The notes below the pieces were generated by a model, which had not been told where the DNA came from, made no database searches, and was given only the letters and a program-made list of their open reading frames with translations. A program made the position numbers and the translations under genes. This document shows, piece by piece, positions 35,227 through 46,927 of a stretch of DNA of 64,000 nucleotides (its first letter is position 1; every line of letters begins with the position of its first letter). Origin of the DNA: Tetrastigma voinierianum (Eukaryota > Streptophyta > Magnoliopsida > Vitales > Vitaceae); contig JAEQBH010005431.1 in NCBI GenBank assembly GCA_016808115.1, positions 186,001 through 250,000 on the forward strand. The letters run 5' to 3'.

Positions 35227-36740
35227 TGATGAGGTTTGAAATAACAGCGCCTGCCTTCCAAGATGCAAGCCTAATTCCTAAAAGCATCACTGGCCATGTT
35301 GCTTCAGGGGAACGATGGGGCCTTACAAATAAACTGACCTCTCGCTGATCGATGGTATCAACTCCTGAACACAAGAAAGAGCGACGCCTAATCCCCTGCT
35401 GATGCAAGACTAGCCGCGGCGTGGACATCTCGAATCTCCCAGAGGCATGCCAGAAACTGCGGCAACCGAACACCTTAACGAGGTGGCGCTCCGCGTCACC
35501 AACCAACACTCACGAGAGAGCTCGGGAACAACACACCAGAAAATACAACGCCCCGTGAGACGCACAGCCAAAAAGACCAAAACCTGTTGTTACGAGAAGA
35601 GAAACACTCGACTTCACAAGAAGCTGACAGAAGGAGAAACTAGCCCAAGACCTGTGGAGCATGATCCTTACCAACCCCTCAGGGAAGATTGCAACGAGGA
35701 GAGGCATGGCAGGAACAACAAAGGCGATGAGCCCCTCCTTTATCAGCAGGAGACAAAGGAGAGGTCGTGGGAGCAAAGGTTCAGGGACATCCAGTAAGAA
35801 ATCAGCCACATGAAGGAAGCGATAAAGGGCCGAGCTCTAGTCTCCATGGACCCCCTGGTACAATAAACCGAGTATCCATTCACGGGTTGTCGCACTTCCC
35901 TTCCTAAGAAGTTCGCATCAATGTCGCAGATCGAGACGCTCGACCTAACAAAAGCACTTGCTGTAATTCACCTCAAATACGTAAAAATTCGAAGCAACTA
36001 CACCGATATCGCGACCCTATAATGCATGTAGAGCCTTCGCTATCACACCAGCGGCCCAGCGACACGGCACACTCATTGCCTTCCATCTCATCGTCATTAA
36101 CTTTCCATCGCGATTCGTCCCCACTTTATCTTTGAGCAAGTGACGCATGTGAAGCCGAAGCTATCACCTTATGACCATAAAAATGTAGCCTTAGAAAGCT
36201 TCGAGGTCATATGTTCAGAGGTTTAACACGGAGTAGCTAAAGGTGGATATTCTCGACGCAGGTTCACCATTACCGCTTTCATTGTGGTACTTGGTGCAAA
36301 TAAAAGACCTAATGTTCTCTATCTCAAAGAACCCTTAGGCAAGCATGGCCGAGGTCCTCACCAAAACAGAGAAGTATATCAACGGTGAAGAATCCCTCCT
36401 GTCCAAGCAAAGAGGCTACTCAAAAGGAAAAGAGCAGGGGCGATAAAAAAAGAGAACAAAGCCCCAAGAGACAGGCAGACATATGCACAAAACTTCATTC
36501 CTTAAGCAGTTGATCTTCTCTTCCCTTGGAAAGAACTTACTTAAGCATCAGAGAGGCAACGGGCGAGCTCCCGCCGATCCCTTTTGTTTCTTGTTTTTGC
36601 AGAGGAGTCCAACGTATAGAGTTAATGGACCGGCCCAGCAAATCCAGCACGCTCAAGCCAAGTTCCGATTGAAAAGATCATCTCCCGAACACTGCAGAAG
36701 ACTACGCACTAATCTCCCCGGCTCCCGGGCGCTAAGATCC
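35227..36740 (+). pseudogene. R: Ty3/gypsy gag remnant
   Basis: In scattered frames, LVSMDPLVQ, then PKKFASMSQIETLDLTKALA, then FTITAFIVVLGA, then YLKEPL and EKYINGEE match the landmarks of the retrotrans_gag family in plant Ty3 elements: MDPLVxxT, FRMPQIExxDGTKDP, LTALMAGL, and the AEALxKAQKYIxxEE block. The open frames at 35447-35797 and 36483-36743 are pieces of it. The region is GC-richer than the surroundings. It ends where E2 begins. Dead copy. Confidence 0.6.
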
Positions 36741-37900
36741 TGATAGCGCCTCAAAAAGTCACGATTAACCCTCGTTTATTTAAGGCTGGCACTTTGCGGT
36801 TCTAATGTTGTAATTAACCCAATTTGCACATTAAGGTCCCTACTATTCTAATCGACGCATTCAGGCTAATTTTGTGTTTTTGCAAGCTATTTATGCCAAA
36901 ATTGTCGAGTCGATCCAAGACGTGTTAATTCGAAATAAACTCAAAGATCATAGACGTAGATCACAGTGCTAAGAGTGTAAAAATACAAGGAAATCGAGCA
37001 CTTGCAAAATTTGGTTCCCGCGAGTACCGTTTCATCTGGCACTATCTGCCACCAGCTTCGCTATTCACCTATCCCGCTTGACGTTATGCCCGTTTGTTTC
37101 AATTTTTGTTTCTTCCCATTTTGTCCCTATAATAGATAACTACTTTTGTTCATTTTGGTAATTTGTATTGTTTTGGGGGCAGTATTTAAAGCCTAAGCAA
37201 ACACTGTAAGGGGGGATTTTTCCAGTGAATAAACTTTAGGGCTCCAGTTCTCCCGTTGTTCTTCTTCTCTCCAATTTCTCTCATTTTCTTTCCATTTTCT
37301 GGGCAACCAAACACCCTCTCGAGATACAACCTAAGGATTTACTGCTAAAACCCTTCGTTTTGAAGAGAGGGCTACTGAGCTTTGGAAGTGAGGTAAAATT
37401 TCGGTTCCCCTGTTTTTAACGCAAGCAGTTATTAGCATTTATGTTTCTATCTTCCAATCTAGGTTTAAATCCTCTTGAGATGCCTTGATTGACCAGTATT
37501 TGGCAATCTTTGCCCAGTGGATGTTTGTTGCTGATCCACCGAGATTCGCTAGTCATTTCCTATGAGTCACTGTAGTAGGTGATCAGGGACATGTTTTCAT
37601 CGGGTCTCGGAGCATTTATGCTCAATAAATGCTTTGTTTCAAAAGGAAAATGTTAGGGTTCAGATTTTAAAGCCCAAATGAAGATCCGATTCGGGAAATG
37701 ACTATAGGTCATCCTCCCAACGCCGGTGAAAAGGACCTAGAACCTTTCATTTACCTTTTGCAGACCTCAAACCCAAGAAATTCAACGCTTCAAGGAGTCT
37801 TTTTCTTATTTTTCTTCATTTTATTATCATCTTACAACAGTAGGAGGAATTTTAGGTTATAAATATTGTTGATTTTGTCTGTTTTACTTTGGCACGACCA
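36741..37900 (+). repeat. E2 5' LTR
   Basis: It begins TGATAGCGCCTC and ends ACGACCA before AATGGCGCC. It shares with 41007-42285 the blocks AATTTGTATTGTTTTGGGGG, CAGTATTTAAAGCCTAAGCA, AATAAACTTTAGGGCTCCAG and AATAAATGCTTTGTTTCAAA. GTATTTAAAGCC is a likely TATA element. Confidence 0.8.
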
Positions 37901-37902
37901 AA

Positions 37903-37927
37903 TGGCGCCATGTCGGTGATGGTGCCT
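37903..37927 (+). promoter_or_regulatory. E2 primer-binding site
   Basis: TGGCGCCATGTCGGTGATGG then TGCC, directly after the LTR. This is the TGGCGCCGTTGCCGGGG-type site of Athila elements, slightly altered. Confidence 0.7.
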
Positions 37928-38760
37928 TCTATGCACTGATGCACTTAAGAACACTATGGATCCTCATCACAAGATCTGTGAATTTCTTTATTTTTCTCGT
38001 TTACCAGCCACAGCTTTGTCAATTTTACTTTGTTAATTTTTTAGTTCACATAACCCTTTTTGGTAGAATTGTTTTCCTTTTTTCCTGTTCGTGTCCGCTT
38101 GTTTTCACAGAGAACATGTTTCATGGGTAAGGAAGTGTGCCGACCAAAGTCAATTCTTCCATAGGAACTCCGGATTGAATTTGATTACTCGACCAAATGG
38201 GAAGAGGGAGAGCAAGATGCTGAGTATCTGGAAGTGGAGAGAAACCCTAGTGGCCAAGCATGTCAATGAGGGATTACGTAACCTTCCATGGCGTAATCCG
38301 CAACTCGTGGAGAAATCCAAACCCATCTAGTCCACTTAGGGACTATAGAAACTCTCCATGGATGAATGTGCCCCTCATGCATGGTGCCTCCAACAAACGT
38401 ACCTTTTATGGAAATTCCACAAACCTAGCTGAGTAACCACCTAAACCTCTCACGGGGACTGTAACTCCACAAGATGCACCTCTACTTCCATCTTATGCTT
38501 CAACTCCTCGCCTCAACCACCACACAATAATCTCCTGATCCAGCAAAGTTAATACTGAACCTCACCAAGCTAGTGGGTGACTTTGTGGAAGAGTAGAAGA
38601 CAATCAATGCTCAATTAAGTCAAAAAATTGAAACTATGGAAAACAATGTGAACAAGATAATTGATGGACTTCAAAGTGAAATGGAGCATAAAATTACTAA
38701 CCCGCAGATCTACTTCAAGGCTCACTAATCAACAAAGATGTTCACCAAGAGGAAGTGAAT
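37928..38760 (+). pseudogene. E2 gag C-terminal remnant and leader
   Basis: After a leader, 38560-38760 encodes in broken frames VGDFVEE, INAQLSQKIETMENNVNKII and DGLQSEMEHKI, the coiled-coil tail of Athila-type gag also found in E1 and E3. The capsid part is missing. The frames at 37939-38330 are not recognisable. Confidence 0.55.
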
Positions 38761-40995
38761 CCGTAAGAAGAGTGTCCGATTGACACCACAAAGGAGGAGA
38801 ATAAACAAATAAAAAGAAGAAACTTCCCAATGTCGAGGGACCGAGGAGTGGTAGTGGAAAGGAAGAAATAGAAGAGCCCCAAAAGTCCACTACCCAAGCC
38901 ACAAAACACTCCACGCTAAGCACCTCTCCGACCTTAGTGTATACCCCGCCCGCAAAGACAACCTTTAATTCAAGAACTTGCCCCCGCGTCAAGCAAAGGC
39001 CATCCTATCTCCACCGCCTATACTATAAAACTTTAGGAAGTTAGTAATACTACCAGATTTTGCCACTACACTAAGAAAATTCCTCATAAAATTTCGCTTC
39101 ATATCGTGATGGCAATAACGGATGGTTCTGGTGTCGGCCGAGATATGGAGCACTGGACTGCATTTCTCAAGAGGTTCCACTAGCCTAGCAAATTTCTCCA
39201 AAGGCTTGAGAAATCGTTTGGGGAACACATTTCCCCACTTTTTGTTTTCATTTTTCTTGTCTTATTTTATTTTATTTTGATTTTTAATTTTCTTTTAGAT
39301 TTTTCTAATTTTAGTTAATCTTTGCTTTTAGGTTAATTTCAATTTTCTCGTAATTTTTCTTAAATTTTCCGTGTTTATTCTGTGGTAAAATTTTCAAGGA
39401 GAGGAGGAGGTATAGTAGCTCTTACAGATCGTGCGACTCATGACGCTGCGCGAAAATCTACCATCATGCAAAATTCGCAAGATGCGAATTTTTTCTACTT
39501 GCACGAAGCCGTCTCGTTTCCCATTTTGTTCCGCCCATAACTTTCTCATCCAAACTTCGTTTTGGGTAATTGTGGTATTGTTGGAAAGCTTAGAGAGTGT
39601 AGAATCCAAATATATCTAGAAAGAACACTTTTGAAATTATGATGAAGGTGCAATTTTCAAAATGCTCCAACTGGTCATTTTTTTCCTCTTTTTTCTTCTC
39701 CTAACTTGTTCATTTGAAGTCCAAACTGAGTGAATAAGGTGTCGGTGGAAAGCTTGTGATGTCTCCTATCCAACAACGAGTACATTTCATCAAGGAGGTA
39801 GCACTTCATTCCCTAATCCTCTAATCCAAGCCCCACATGACAATGACATTCGTCGGGGGAGAGCAGAAAAGGAAGTGGCATCATTTATATTTTTGTTACT
39901 ATTTCAGCAAGCCCGCTTTCTATGTTCATCACGGGTTTTCTTTTGTGAAGTTGTTATACTATACACTACTTTTTCTAATTCAAAACTACACTCCATTTTT
40001 TGCACCCTGCCTCATTAGCCCACAAAAAAATTGAAACATTGTCCAAATTCATGATGTTGATTGATTCCATGCCTAGTCGAGTGGATGATTAGCTGAATTC
40101 AGCACTTTCGACCTTTTCTTCCACCTTTAGCTAACCACATTACGCTGGGTACATCGCTCACTAATAGTCGAACTAACTCCTAAACTTGAAAACCTACCAT
40201 AAGCCGCTGGACTACCTTAATAGGTTAAGGATCCCCATGAAAGGGAAGGCCACCAGCCCAAGTAAAAAACAAAAAGCAAGAGAAAAAGAAAACAAAAATA
40301 AGCGAAAGAAGAAAATCGCAACTCGTCATTTTCAAACCCAAGCACGGTCCGAGGGGCATGCGGCGGACGAAAGCCTTTAAAGCTCCAAGGCCCTGTTTGA
40401 ACTGCCGGGAGCCCACCGACTCCATGCTCGCTTACACCCGTGGACGGGGTGGCGCCTTAATGAGTCGCAGTGCCGGAGCCTCAACCATCCCAGTCCTGGT
40501 ATAAACCATAGTGAAGGCCCAAATATCCTTTGAAGCACTCATGCTCTGCTTCCACCGGTCTGGTCAGATATCGTGATCCTGAATACATTGACTCAGAGGC
40601 GATTCCTCAACATTGCACCCCACAACACAAGTATCGGAATAAGGTGGGTCCTAATCTATTTAGGTCAAGCTAGTCCCATGAAGTGAATGTCGGAGGGCAA
40701 ATGCAATGGTAGCAATATTGAGAGACTCGATCAAACAAACACTTCAGTTTTAAATTAAATCTCCTGCTTGATTCACTCATAGAGACTCTTTTACTAAATT
40801 TTATATGTAGTATCTATTCCTTCTTAAGAGGAAGCTATCGCAAGTGCTCTAAGGATTCTCATCGACGAGGTTAGATGATTACTTCATTCACAACCTTTTT
40901 AAAGAGAATTTCTGAAGGAATATCATTTTGTTATCGTTTCAGATGCTTTCTCTTTCTTTTCTTTTCTTTCATCGCTTAAGGACTAGCAATGTGTA
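38761..40995 (+). other. E2 3' non-coding block
   Basis: It is homologous to E1 7870-9590: a T-rich tract from 39225, GAGTGAATAAGGTGTCGGTG at 39729, and CCATGCCTAGTCGAGTGGAT at 40066. No open frame here resembles a protein family. Confidence 0.6.
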
Positions 40996-41006
40996 GGTTA
41001 GGGGTG
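40996..41006 (+). promoter_or_regulatory. E2 polypurine tract
   Basis: GGTTAGGGGTG directly before the 3' LTR. Confidence 0.7.
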
Positions 41007-42285
41007 TGGATAAATACTTCAAAGTGCGATGTCCTGTTTATTTAAGGTTTTGAGACTTTTTATGTAATTAATCAATGTAATTAACCCAATTGGTACATTA
41101 AGGTCCTTACTATTCTATTTGGACGTGATTTTCGCTGCTAATTTTATAGTTTCGTAAGCTTATTTATGCCAAACTGTTGAGTCAATCTACACTTAATAAT
41201 TCGAAATAAACTCAGCATTGCAGATCAGAGATCAGAAGGAAAGAAGAGTAGAAAATACAAGGAAATTGGAGTACCTGCAAAATTTGGTTCCTGCGAGCAT
41301 TGTTATTATGCAGCACTATTCACAATTCAACCACTATTCACCTGTCTTGCTTTTTGACGTTGTGCCCTGTTTGTTTCAATTTTTGTTTCTTCCCATTTTT
41401 CCCTATAATAGTTAACTACTTTTGTTCATTTTGGTAATTTGTATTGTTTTGGGGGCAGTATTTAAAGCCTAAGCAAACACTGCAAGGGGGGATTTTTCCA
41501 ATGAATAAACTTTAGGGCTCCAGTTCTCCCGTTTTTCTTCTTCTAGTTTTCCTATTTCCACTGTGCAACCAAACACACTCCGAGGATGACAACTCGACAT
41601 GTGAGTTACAAAAGCCCTCTGCCTTTGAAGAGGAGGGCCATCGGGCCATGAGGTAAAATTTCGTTCTCCCGTTTTTAACGTTAATATTATGCATTTGTAG
41701 TTTCTATCTTTCAATCTAGGTTTAATCCTTCGAGATGCCTCATTGACCAGTATTTGGCCATTTTTCGGGTTCAAAGGATGTTTATCATAGATCCACCGAG
41801 ATCGGCTACTTGTCTCTATAAGTCACTGTAGGTAGATCAGGGGCATGTTTTCATCAGTTCGGGGAGCATTTATGCTCAATAAATGCTTTGTTTCAAAAGG
41901 AAAATGTTGTGGTTCAGATTTTAAAAAGCCAAATGAAGATCCAGTCAGAAATGACTATAAAGTCATCCTCCTAATGCTACAGAAAGGACCCGGAACCTTT
42001 CATTTACCTTAGGACCTCAAACCCAGTAGCCCAATGCTTCAAGGAGTTCTTTTTCTTATTTTTCTTCATTTTATTATCATCCTGCAACTATCCAACCCTC
42101 ACTGTTTTTATAAAAACCTTAAATCCAAAGTGACATTCACCATTTGCAATTCACTATAAGTCATTTGTACGAAGAAAACTCATCCCTGTGTTTGACCCTA
42201 GAACCATTATATCGCAGAGCTTTGCTACGACAAAGAGGGAGGAATTTTAGGTTATAATATTGCTGATTTCTGCCTCTCACTGCAA
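41007..42285 (+). repeat. E2 3' LTR
   Basis: It starts TGGATAAATAC. Long blocks are shared with 36741-37900, and the right end near CACTGCA is approximate. It has about 150 bp (42085-42230) missing from the 5' copy. Confidence 0.75.
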
Positions 42286-42294
42286 TCGTAATCT

Positions 42295-42565
42295 CCCCGA
42301 AATGTTAAGCCCGCAACCGAGCCACTGGCCTCGGGCGCCCAAGTCCCTTCTCCCCTCCGCGAGCCGAGCCACTGGCCTGGCGCTAAGACCCTCCGTCGGT
42401 TAAGCTCTACAGATCGAGCCACTGGCTCCCGGGCGCAAAGACCCTCCTTCTGAATCCAGCGCACCGCCCCGGGCGCCAGACCCTCCCGAGTCAAGTATCA
42501 ACCCAGCAACAGGCCAAGACCCTCATCCTCGAATCGAGCCATCGGGCCTTTGGTGCCAAGACCCA
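42295..42565. repeat. GC-rich minisatellite, period about 60 bp
   Basis: Four to five units of CGAGCCACTGGC ... CGGGCGC ... AAGACCCTCC. A half unit (CTCCCGGGCGCTAAGATCC) lies left of E2 at 36721-36740, so E2 inserted in the array. Confidence 0.75.
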
Positions 42566-42835
42566 ATGACAAGATCTGCTAAGAAAAAAAGGAAGCACAA
42601 ACTCGTGAGGCAAAAGTTTCAAGAATGTGGGGAACAAAGTGCAAACAGTCAGATGATGTTTTTAAGGAAGCTAAGAGCCACAACCAAAATAAACGCGAAA
42701 ATCGAGAAGCCATCATTACCACAAGACGTGGGACGACGACAAAGCCCTAATCAAACCCTTCCTGAGTAGCCACGTGGGTATCACGCCTGATCCGAAGGAG
42801 CATAAATTTCTCACTGTGTTTCGCTTATTCAGTCT
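42566..42835 (+). other. R interior, unassigned
   Basis: One 67-codon frame (42566-42769) rich in Lys and Arg, not recognisable. It leads into a polypurine-like TTGTGGGGCAAC. Confidence 0.3.
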
Positions 42836-42846
42836 TGTGGGGCAAC

Positions 42847-43220
42847 TGATGGGGTTTGAAATAATAGGGCGAAAGGTGCCTAAGACGAGGCTCAGCCTCC
42901 AGCTAAAAGCATCATCAAACTTTTACCCTCTACAAGTTCAACAATCGTCTTTTCTAGATTCATAGCTTAGTTTTTATATGTTCTTTCCAAGCATTTGTTA
43001 TTTCAAGCTTTTTCGTCTAACATTTCATTTTCAATTAATTTACAAATTAAATTTGTTATCTTCAAGTTAGTTCTAGATAGTTTTTTCTCTTACCTTTCAA
43101 TTCGCCAAATTTTCAAATTATTTTCCACTCATATTCTAGGGAACTGTTAAGGGAATTAGAGAATCTAGTTTTCTCTCGCTCTGCTAGATTTTCTGCGCTT
43201 TCAGTTTGAAATACTATAAT
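42847..43220 (+). repeat. LTR flanked by a polypurine tract (left) and a primer-binding site (right)
   Basis: TGTGGGGCAAC precedes TGATGGGGTTTGAAATAA, and TTGGCACGCCCA follows at 43223. The first is a 3'-LTR hallmark and the second a 5'-LTR hallmark. The start matches 35227 and the leader words match 35155. Confidence 0.5.
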
Positions 43221-43222
43221 TT

Positions 43223-43234
43223 CTTGGCACGCCC
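43223..43234 (+). promoter_or_regulatory. Primer-binding site TTGGCACGCCCA
   Basis: It resembles the TTGGCACGCCCGGTGGG site of several plant Ty3/gypsy elements. Confidence 0.55.
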
Positions 43235-43239
43235 ATGAT

Positions 43240-43740
43240 CACCATTTCCTATGCTTTTAGGTGCCTGGGTGAATTACACTAAAAATCCACCCAACGAAAC
43301 ATATTTTTGGCACAACTGGGATGGGAAAAGCATCTTGCAAAATCACACATATTTTTTATTTTTTATATATCAAAAATCTGCCAATGGATCCATTTTACCA
43401 AGAACACAAAAATTGAGAAGTAAAACAATCGTAGAGTCTCCAGACTCAGGATCTGATGTTGCAAAAGAGGCACAGGAAGGAAGAGTTCTGTTCATGGGCT
43501 CAATAGAAAACTCATATTCTCTGCAAGACGTATAGCAAGGTAATCAATCCAATAACCCCATTGAACAAGTGGAAGGAGGTGGTGTAGGTAATGTGAATGT
43601 GCCTATTATTTTCTCTAATAATTTTAATGAATTTCAGGCTCTTATGCAAGAAATAAAAAGCCTAGGAATGATCATGATTGCCCTTATGGAAGAAAAATGA
43701 TAAAGAATTTAATCCATCCTAGAGAACCTTAGAGAAGGGG
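43240..43740 (+). pseudogene. Retroelement leader and gag N-terminal remnant
   Basis: The frame 43251-43535 and the following FQALMQEIKSL-containing frame look like the N-terminal linker of a plant Ty3 gag (acidic, Asn/Gln-rich, with a short coiled coil). It ends near 43740 without a capsid part. Family assignment is by position after the primer-binding site. Confidence 0.4.
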
Positions 43741-43782
43741 TAGCCAAGTGTTGAGACTAGATTGTATATATAGATATATATA

Positions 43783-43852
<70 letters not shown>

Positions 43853-44074
43853 TAACACTATTACTCAAAGGACTATTATATAACTCCATAACGACGCCAA
43901 AACTTGTTATAGACCAACCGTATGATGCGATTACAGGTATGCCAAACTTTGGTAACGCCACTCAGAATTATTCATCTCGATAATGGCAATTCAAAACTCA
44001 TAGCTAGATGCTTCGTGTAGGTAGATGTGAAAAGATCGATTTGCTCTTTGCAAAATGTATTCATTAAAACTATT
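43741..44074. repeat. (TA)n microsatellite and short unassigned stretch
   Basis: TA-rich run 43764-43847, then 230 bp without recognisable content up to the T2 LTR. Confidence 0.8.
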
Positions 44075-45296
44075 ATCACATCGCAAGGCACAGCAGTACA
44101 AGCACAAAAGTGGATATTTAAAGTCCGTATATCGCTCCACGAGGAATGATAATAAATCAAAAGACTAATCTCTACCCCCAACTTACTCAAGATCATTACT
44201 ATTCGAATTCTAATTGCTATGATGCCAGATGTTGAGACACAAAAAAGAATTTAATCCTATATTCGATTCCTTAATATACATGAAAATAAATTTTTAATGA
44301 AAAATGGGCTTGAGAATCTGTTCGAAAGGAGATAAAAATCGGATTCAGATCAAATGAGTAATAACTCTGTTTCTACATCATATCGATTCATAGCTCAACT
44401 ATAAACTGAAACTATTTGTCAAAGATGCATGATAGTATAGCTGATTTCTTCAACTAAGGTTTCTTTTCAATCGAATGAGGCTTTGTGTTCATTTTGAAGC
44501 ATGAGTTTAATAAGCTACTTGTAAAATATAACCTCTTAATAAGATATGGGTATTTTTCCTTTAAAATTTCATACCTAAATTTTGGGATCGAGAATTTTAT
44601 TTCATAGATAGGATATTGCAAGCCTCTCTAATTGGACGACACCCATCCTTCATTTCAGATGAAATTTCCATCACCTTGATTATATATTGCTAACATCGAT
44701 CAGAACCAAGTCATTAGAAAGAGGAGAGACCTCCGAGAGATTTAAACTATACTACCTAACTATCCTAAACCACGAAAGTTGGTGCTCTATCCGAGTAACC
44801 CATCAAAGTTCATTAGTTCTAGAGTATTAGTCTAATATACCACAAGAGAATTGCTCTATACTCAGGATTTCTATCTTGTGTCACGAGGGCCTCCTAGAAA
44901 TCGTGAGCAAGATACAATACTTTGTCGCACAATAAGACAGTACCGGGAACAAATAAATTAAAAACAATACAAATCAAACAAATCAGAATCTTAACTAAGG
45001 AGTTTTACCTTGAGCAGAAAAATGATTATCAAATATTGATCCATTTACAGAGAGCTCAATTTTCAAAACTGGTCTACCTATAATGCTGGACTAACGATAA
45101 AAATTCATCAAATCTGCAACGAACTCAAACAACAACCTTAAACTTCAATCATTTGAATCAGATAATGAAAATATTATTTTATAAATAAAAACTAGCTCGT
45201 GCATCTGCACTTCACCCACACCCAAACTTAAATCTAAAAGAATGCCAATTCAAAATCTACATTGAAACTCTAATTAAACAAACTCTACTAAAATGG

Positions 45297-45379
<83 letters not shown>

Positions 45380-46927
45380 CACACAAGAGTCTTCAACTAT
45401 CCAGACGCCTTAGAGCTGCGTTAAGTCAGCAAGATAAAGGCCTTAGATGTGTTCATTTATAGACTTTCCAACAGTCAATAAGAATTTCCAATAATTAAGC
45501 CAGGGATCCCTAAAATTCGCCCAAATTGGTCAGCTCACAATGATAGAGAAAGTTATGTCATGACAGTTTTCTGCCTTTGTCATTGGCCTCTGGCCATAGC
45601 CTTCATTGCCTTCTCTGGCTTCCAACCCTGCTCTCTAGGCTTGTTCTCTGGACTTTAATTACCACAGACTTTATTACAATGTCGCCATGATTTTCTTCAG
45701 CAAATTTTGTTCTCACGCGACGTAGATGTCTTATGTCGAGACACCAAATTTGTTTGCAACCAGTTTTTCATTTCCTTTTGCTTCCGAATTTGTCATGGTA
45801 CTTTCCTTGTCATGACAAGCATTTTCTTCATCTCACAATTCTGCCAAAATTTTTTTCTTTGTCAGCGATGTGATTTCTCTTTTGAGTCCTTAGCAATTTC
45901 ACGAGCAGGAAAATCCTCGGGTCGCATGCACTTCTCTTTCCGAGCCTCCTATTGCTTGTTGAGCTGTGTGTTGTGACATAGAAATATTTGTTACAACACA
46001 TTTGCCTTAGCTAATCTTAATTCTTCTTCAATTTTTGTCGTGACCTAATTTTACTCTGTCACGATAGAATTATATTATTCCATAGCTTTATTTGCAGGAT
46101 GTAAAATTCTTCTGTCGCAATGAGATTCTCGCTTCACTCCTTTACTATGTCGCAACATACCCCTTTGTCATACTCCTTTGTTTTTGTTTTTCAACTTCTT
46201 TATCACGACAGAGAATTCACCTCCTTCATAAGCTCAGATATGTTGCGACAAAATAATCTTGTCACGTAGACTTTGTTGCTCTTAGTTGTGAATTCTGAAT
46301 GTTATGTTACGATAGGATTTTCTTTGTTACAACATAAATTCCTCCTTGAGTTGGCTTGGTTCTGAAAACTTTGTCGCAACATAAAACATCATCTCTTAAC
46401 CGATTATGTTGTATTCTTAGCATTTTCACAAGGAGCAGAATTGTCTTTATCGCGATGTAGTTCATCTCAAGGTTTTCATTTTTATGTTGCGAGCTGTAGG
46501 AAATATTGTCTCGACACAGCTCCTTTGCTCTCTGCCTTGATCATTGTCGTGACAGAGTTAAGGATTGTCGCGAAAGTTTTCTTTATAATCTTCTTCAATA
46601 ATGTCGCGATAGAAAACTCTTGTCATGGATGAACCGCTTTCACTCCCTTGAGTTATGCTCGCCTTGTTGCAACATTTGTCACGGGCCGTGACCTAGTTCC
46701 TTTGGCTTGTTTAAATTAGGCCATGAAAATACAAAAACTATGTCGCGACAAAGATTGTTGCATTTTCCATTTCTTTGCTTCTTTTCTGCTTGTTTTCTCT
46801 CATTTTTCAATTAACACCTGCAAAACACAAAGTTAGTGAATATTCCATAATCTATATAAAAATAGATCCTGAACTTTAAAAACATGTTTAAAAATGGATT
46901 AAAAATAGATAAGTTTAAGACTCATCA
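44075..46927 (-). repeat. T2 3' LTR
   Basis: On the minus strand it starts TGATGAGTCTTAAACTT after an A/G-rich AAGTTTTGGAGAATT tract. It contains a (TA)n run (45299-45378) and, between 45690 and 46760, about twenty copies of TGTCGCGACA-like palindromes. The left end is approximate. Confidence 0.6.
45299..45378. repeat. (TA)n microsatellite
   Basis: TA run with a single GT interruption. Confidence 0.95.

Larger units (their letters stand above)
36741..42285 (+). mobile_element. E2: Athila-type element, non-autonomous
   Basis: Two direct LTRs (36741-37900 and 41007 to about 42285), a clear TGGCGCC primer-binding site, a gag C-terminal remnant, the 3' non-coding block shared with E1 and E3, and a GGTTAGGGGTG polypurine tract. 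No protease, reverse transcriptase or integrase. It is inserted where R gag passes into a GC-rich minisatellite: AATCTCCCCG occurs on both flanks. The LTRs lack the palindrome cluster of E1 and E3, so it is a separate subfamily. A target-site duplication was not resolved. Confidence 0.75.

Noticed and set aside
35510..35809. Minus-strand 99-codon frame in R
   Set aside because: It is the antisense shadow of the plus-strand gag segment.
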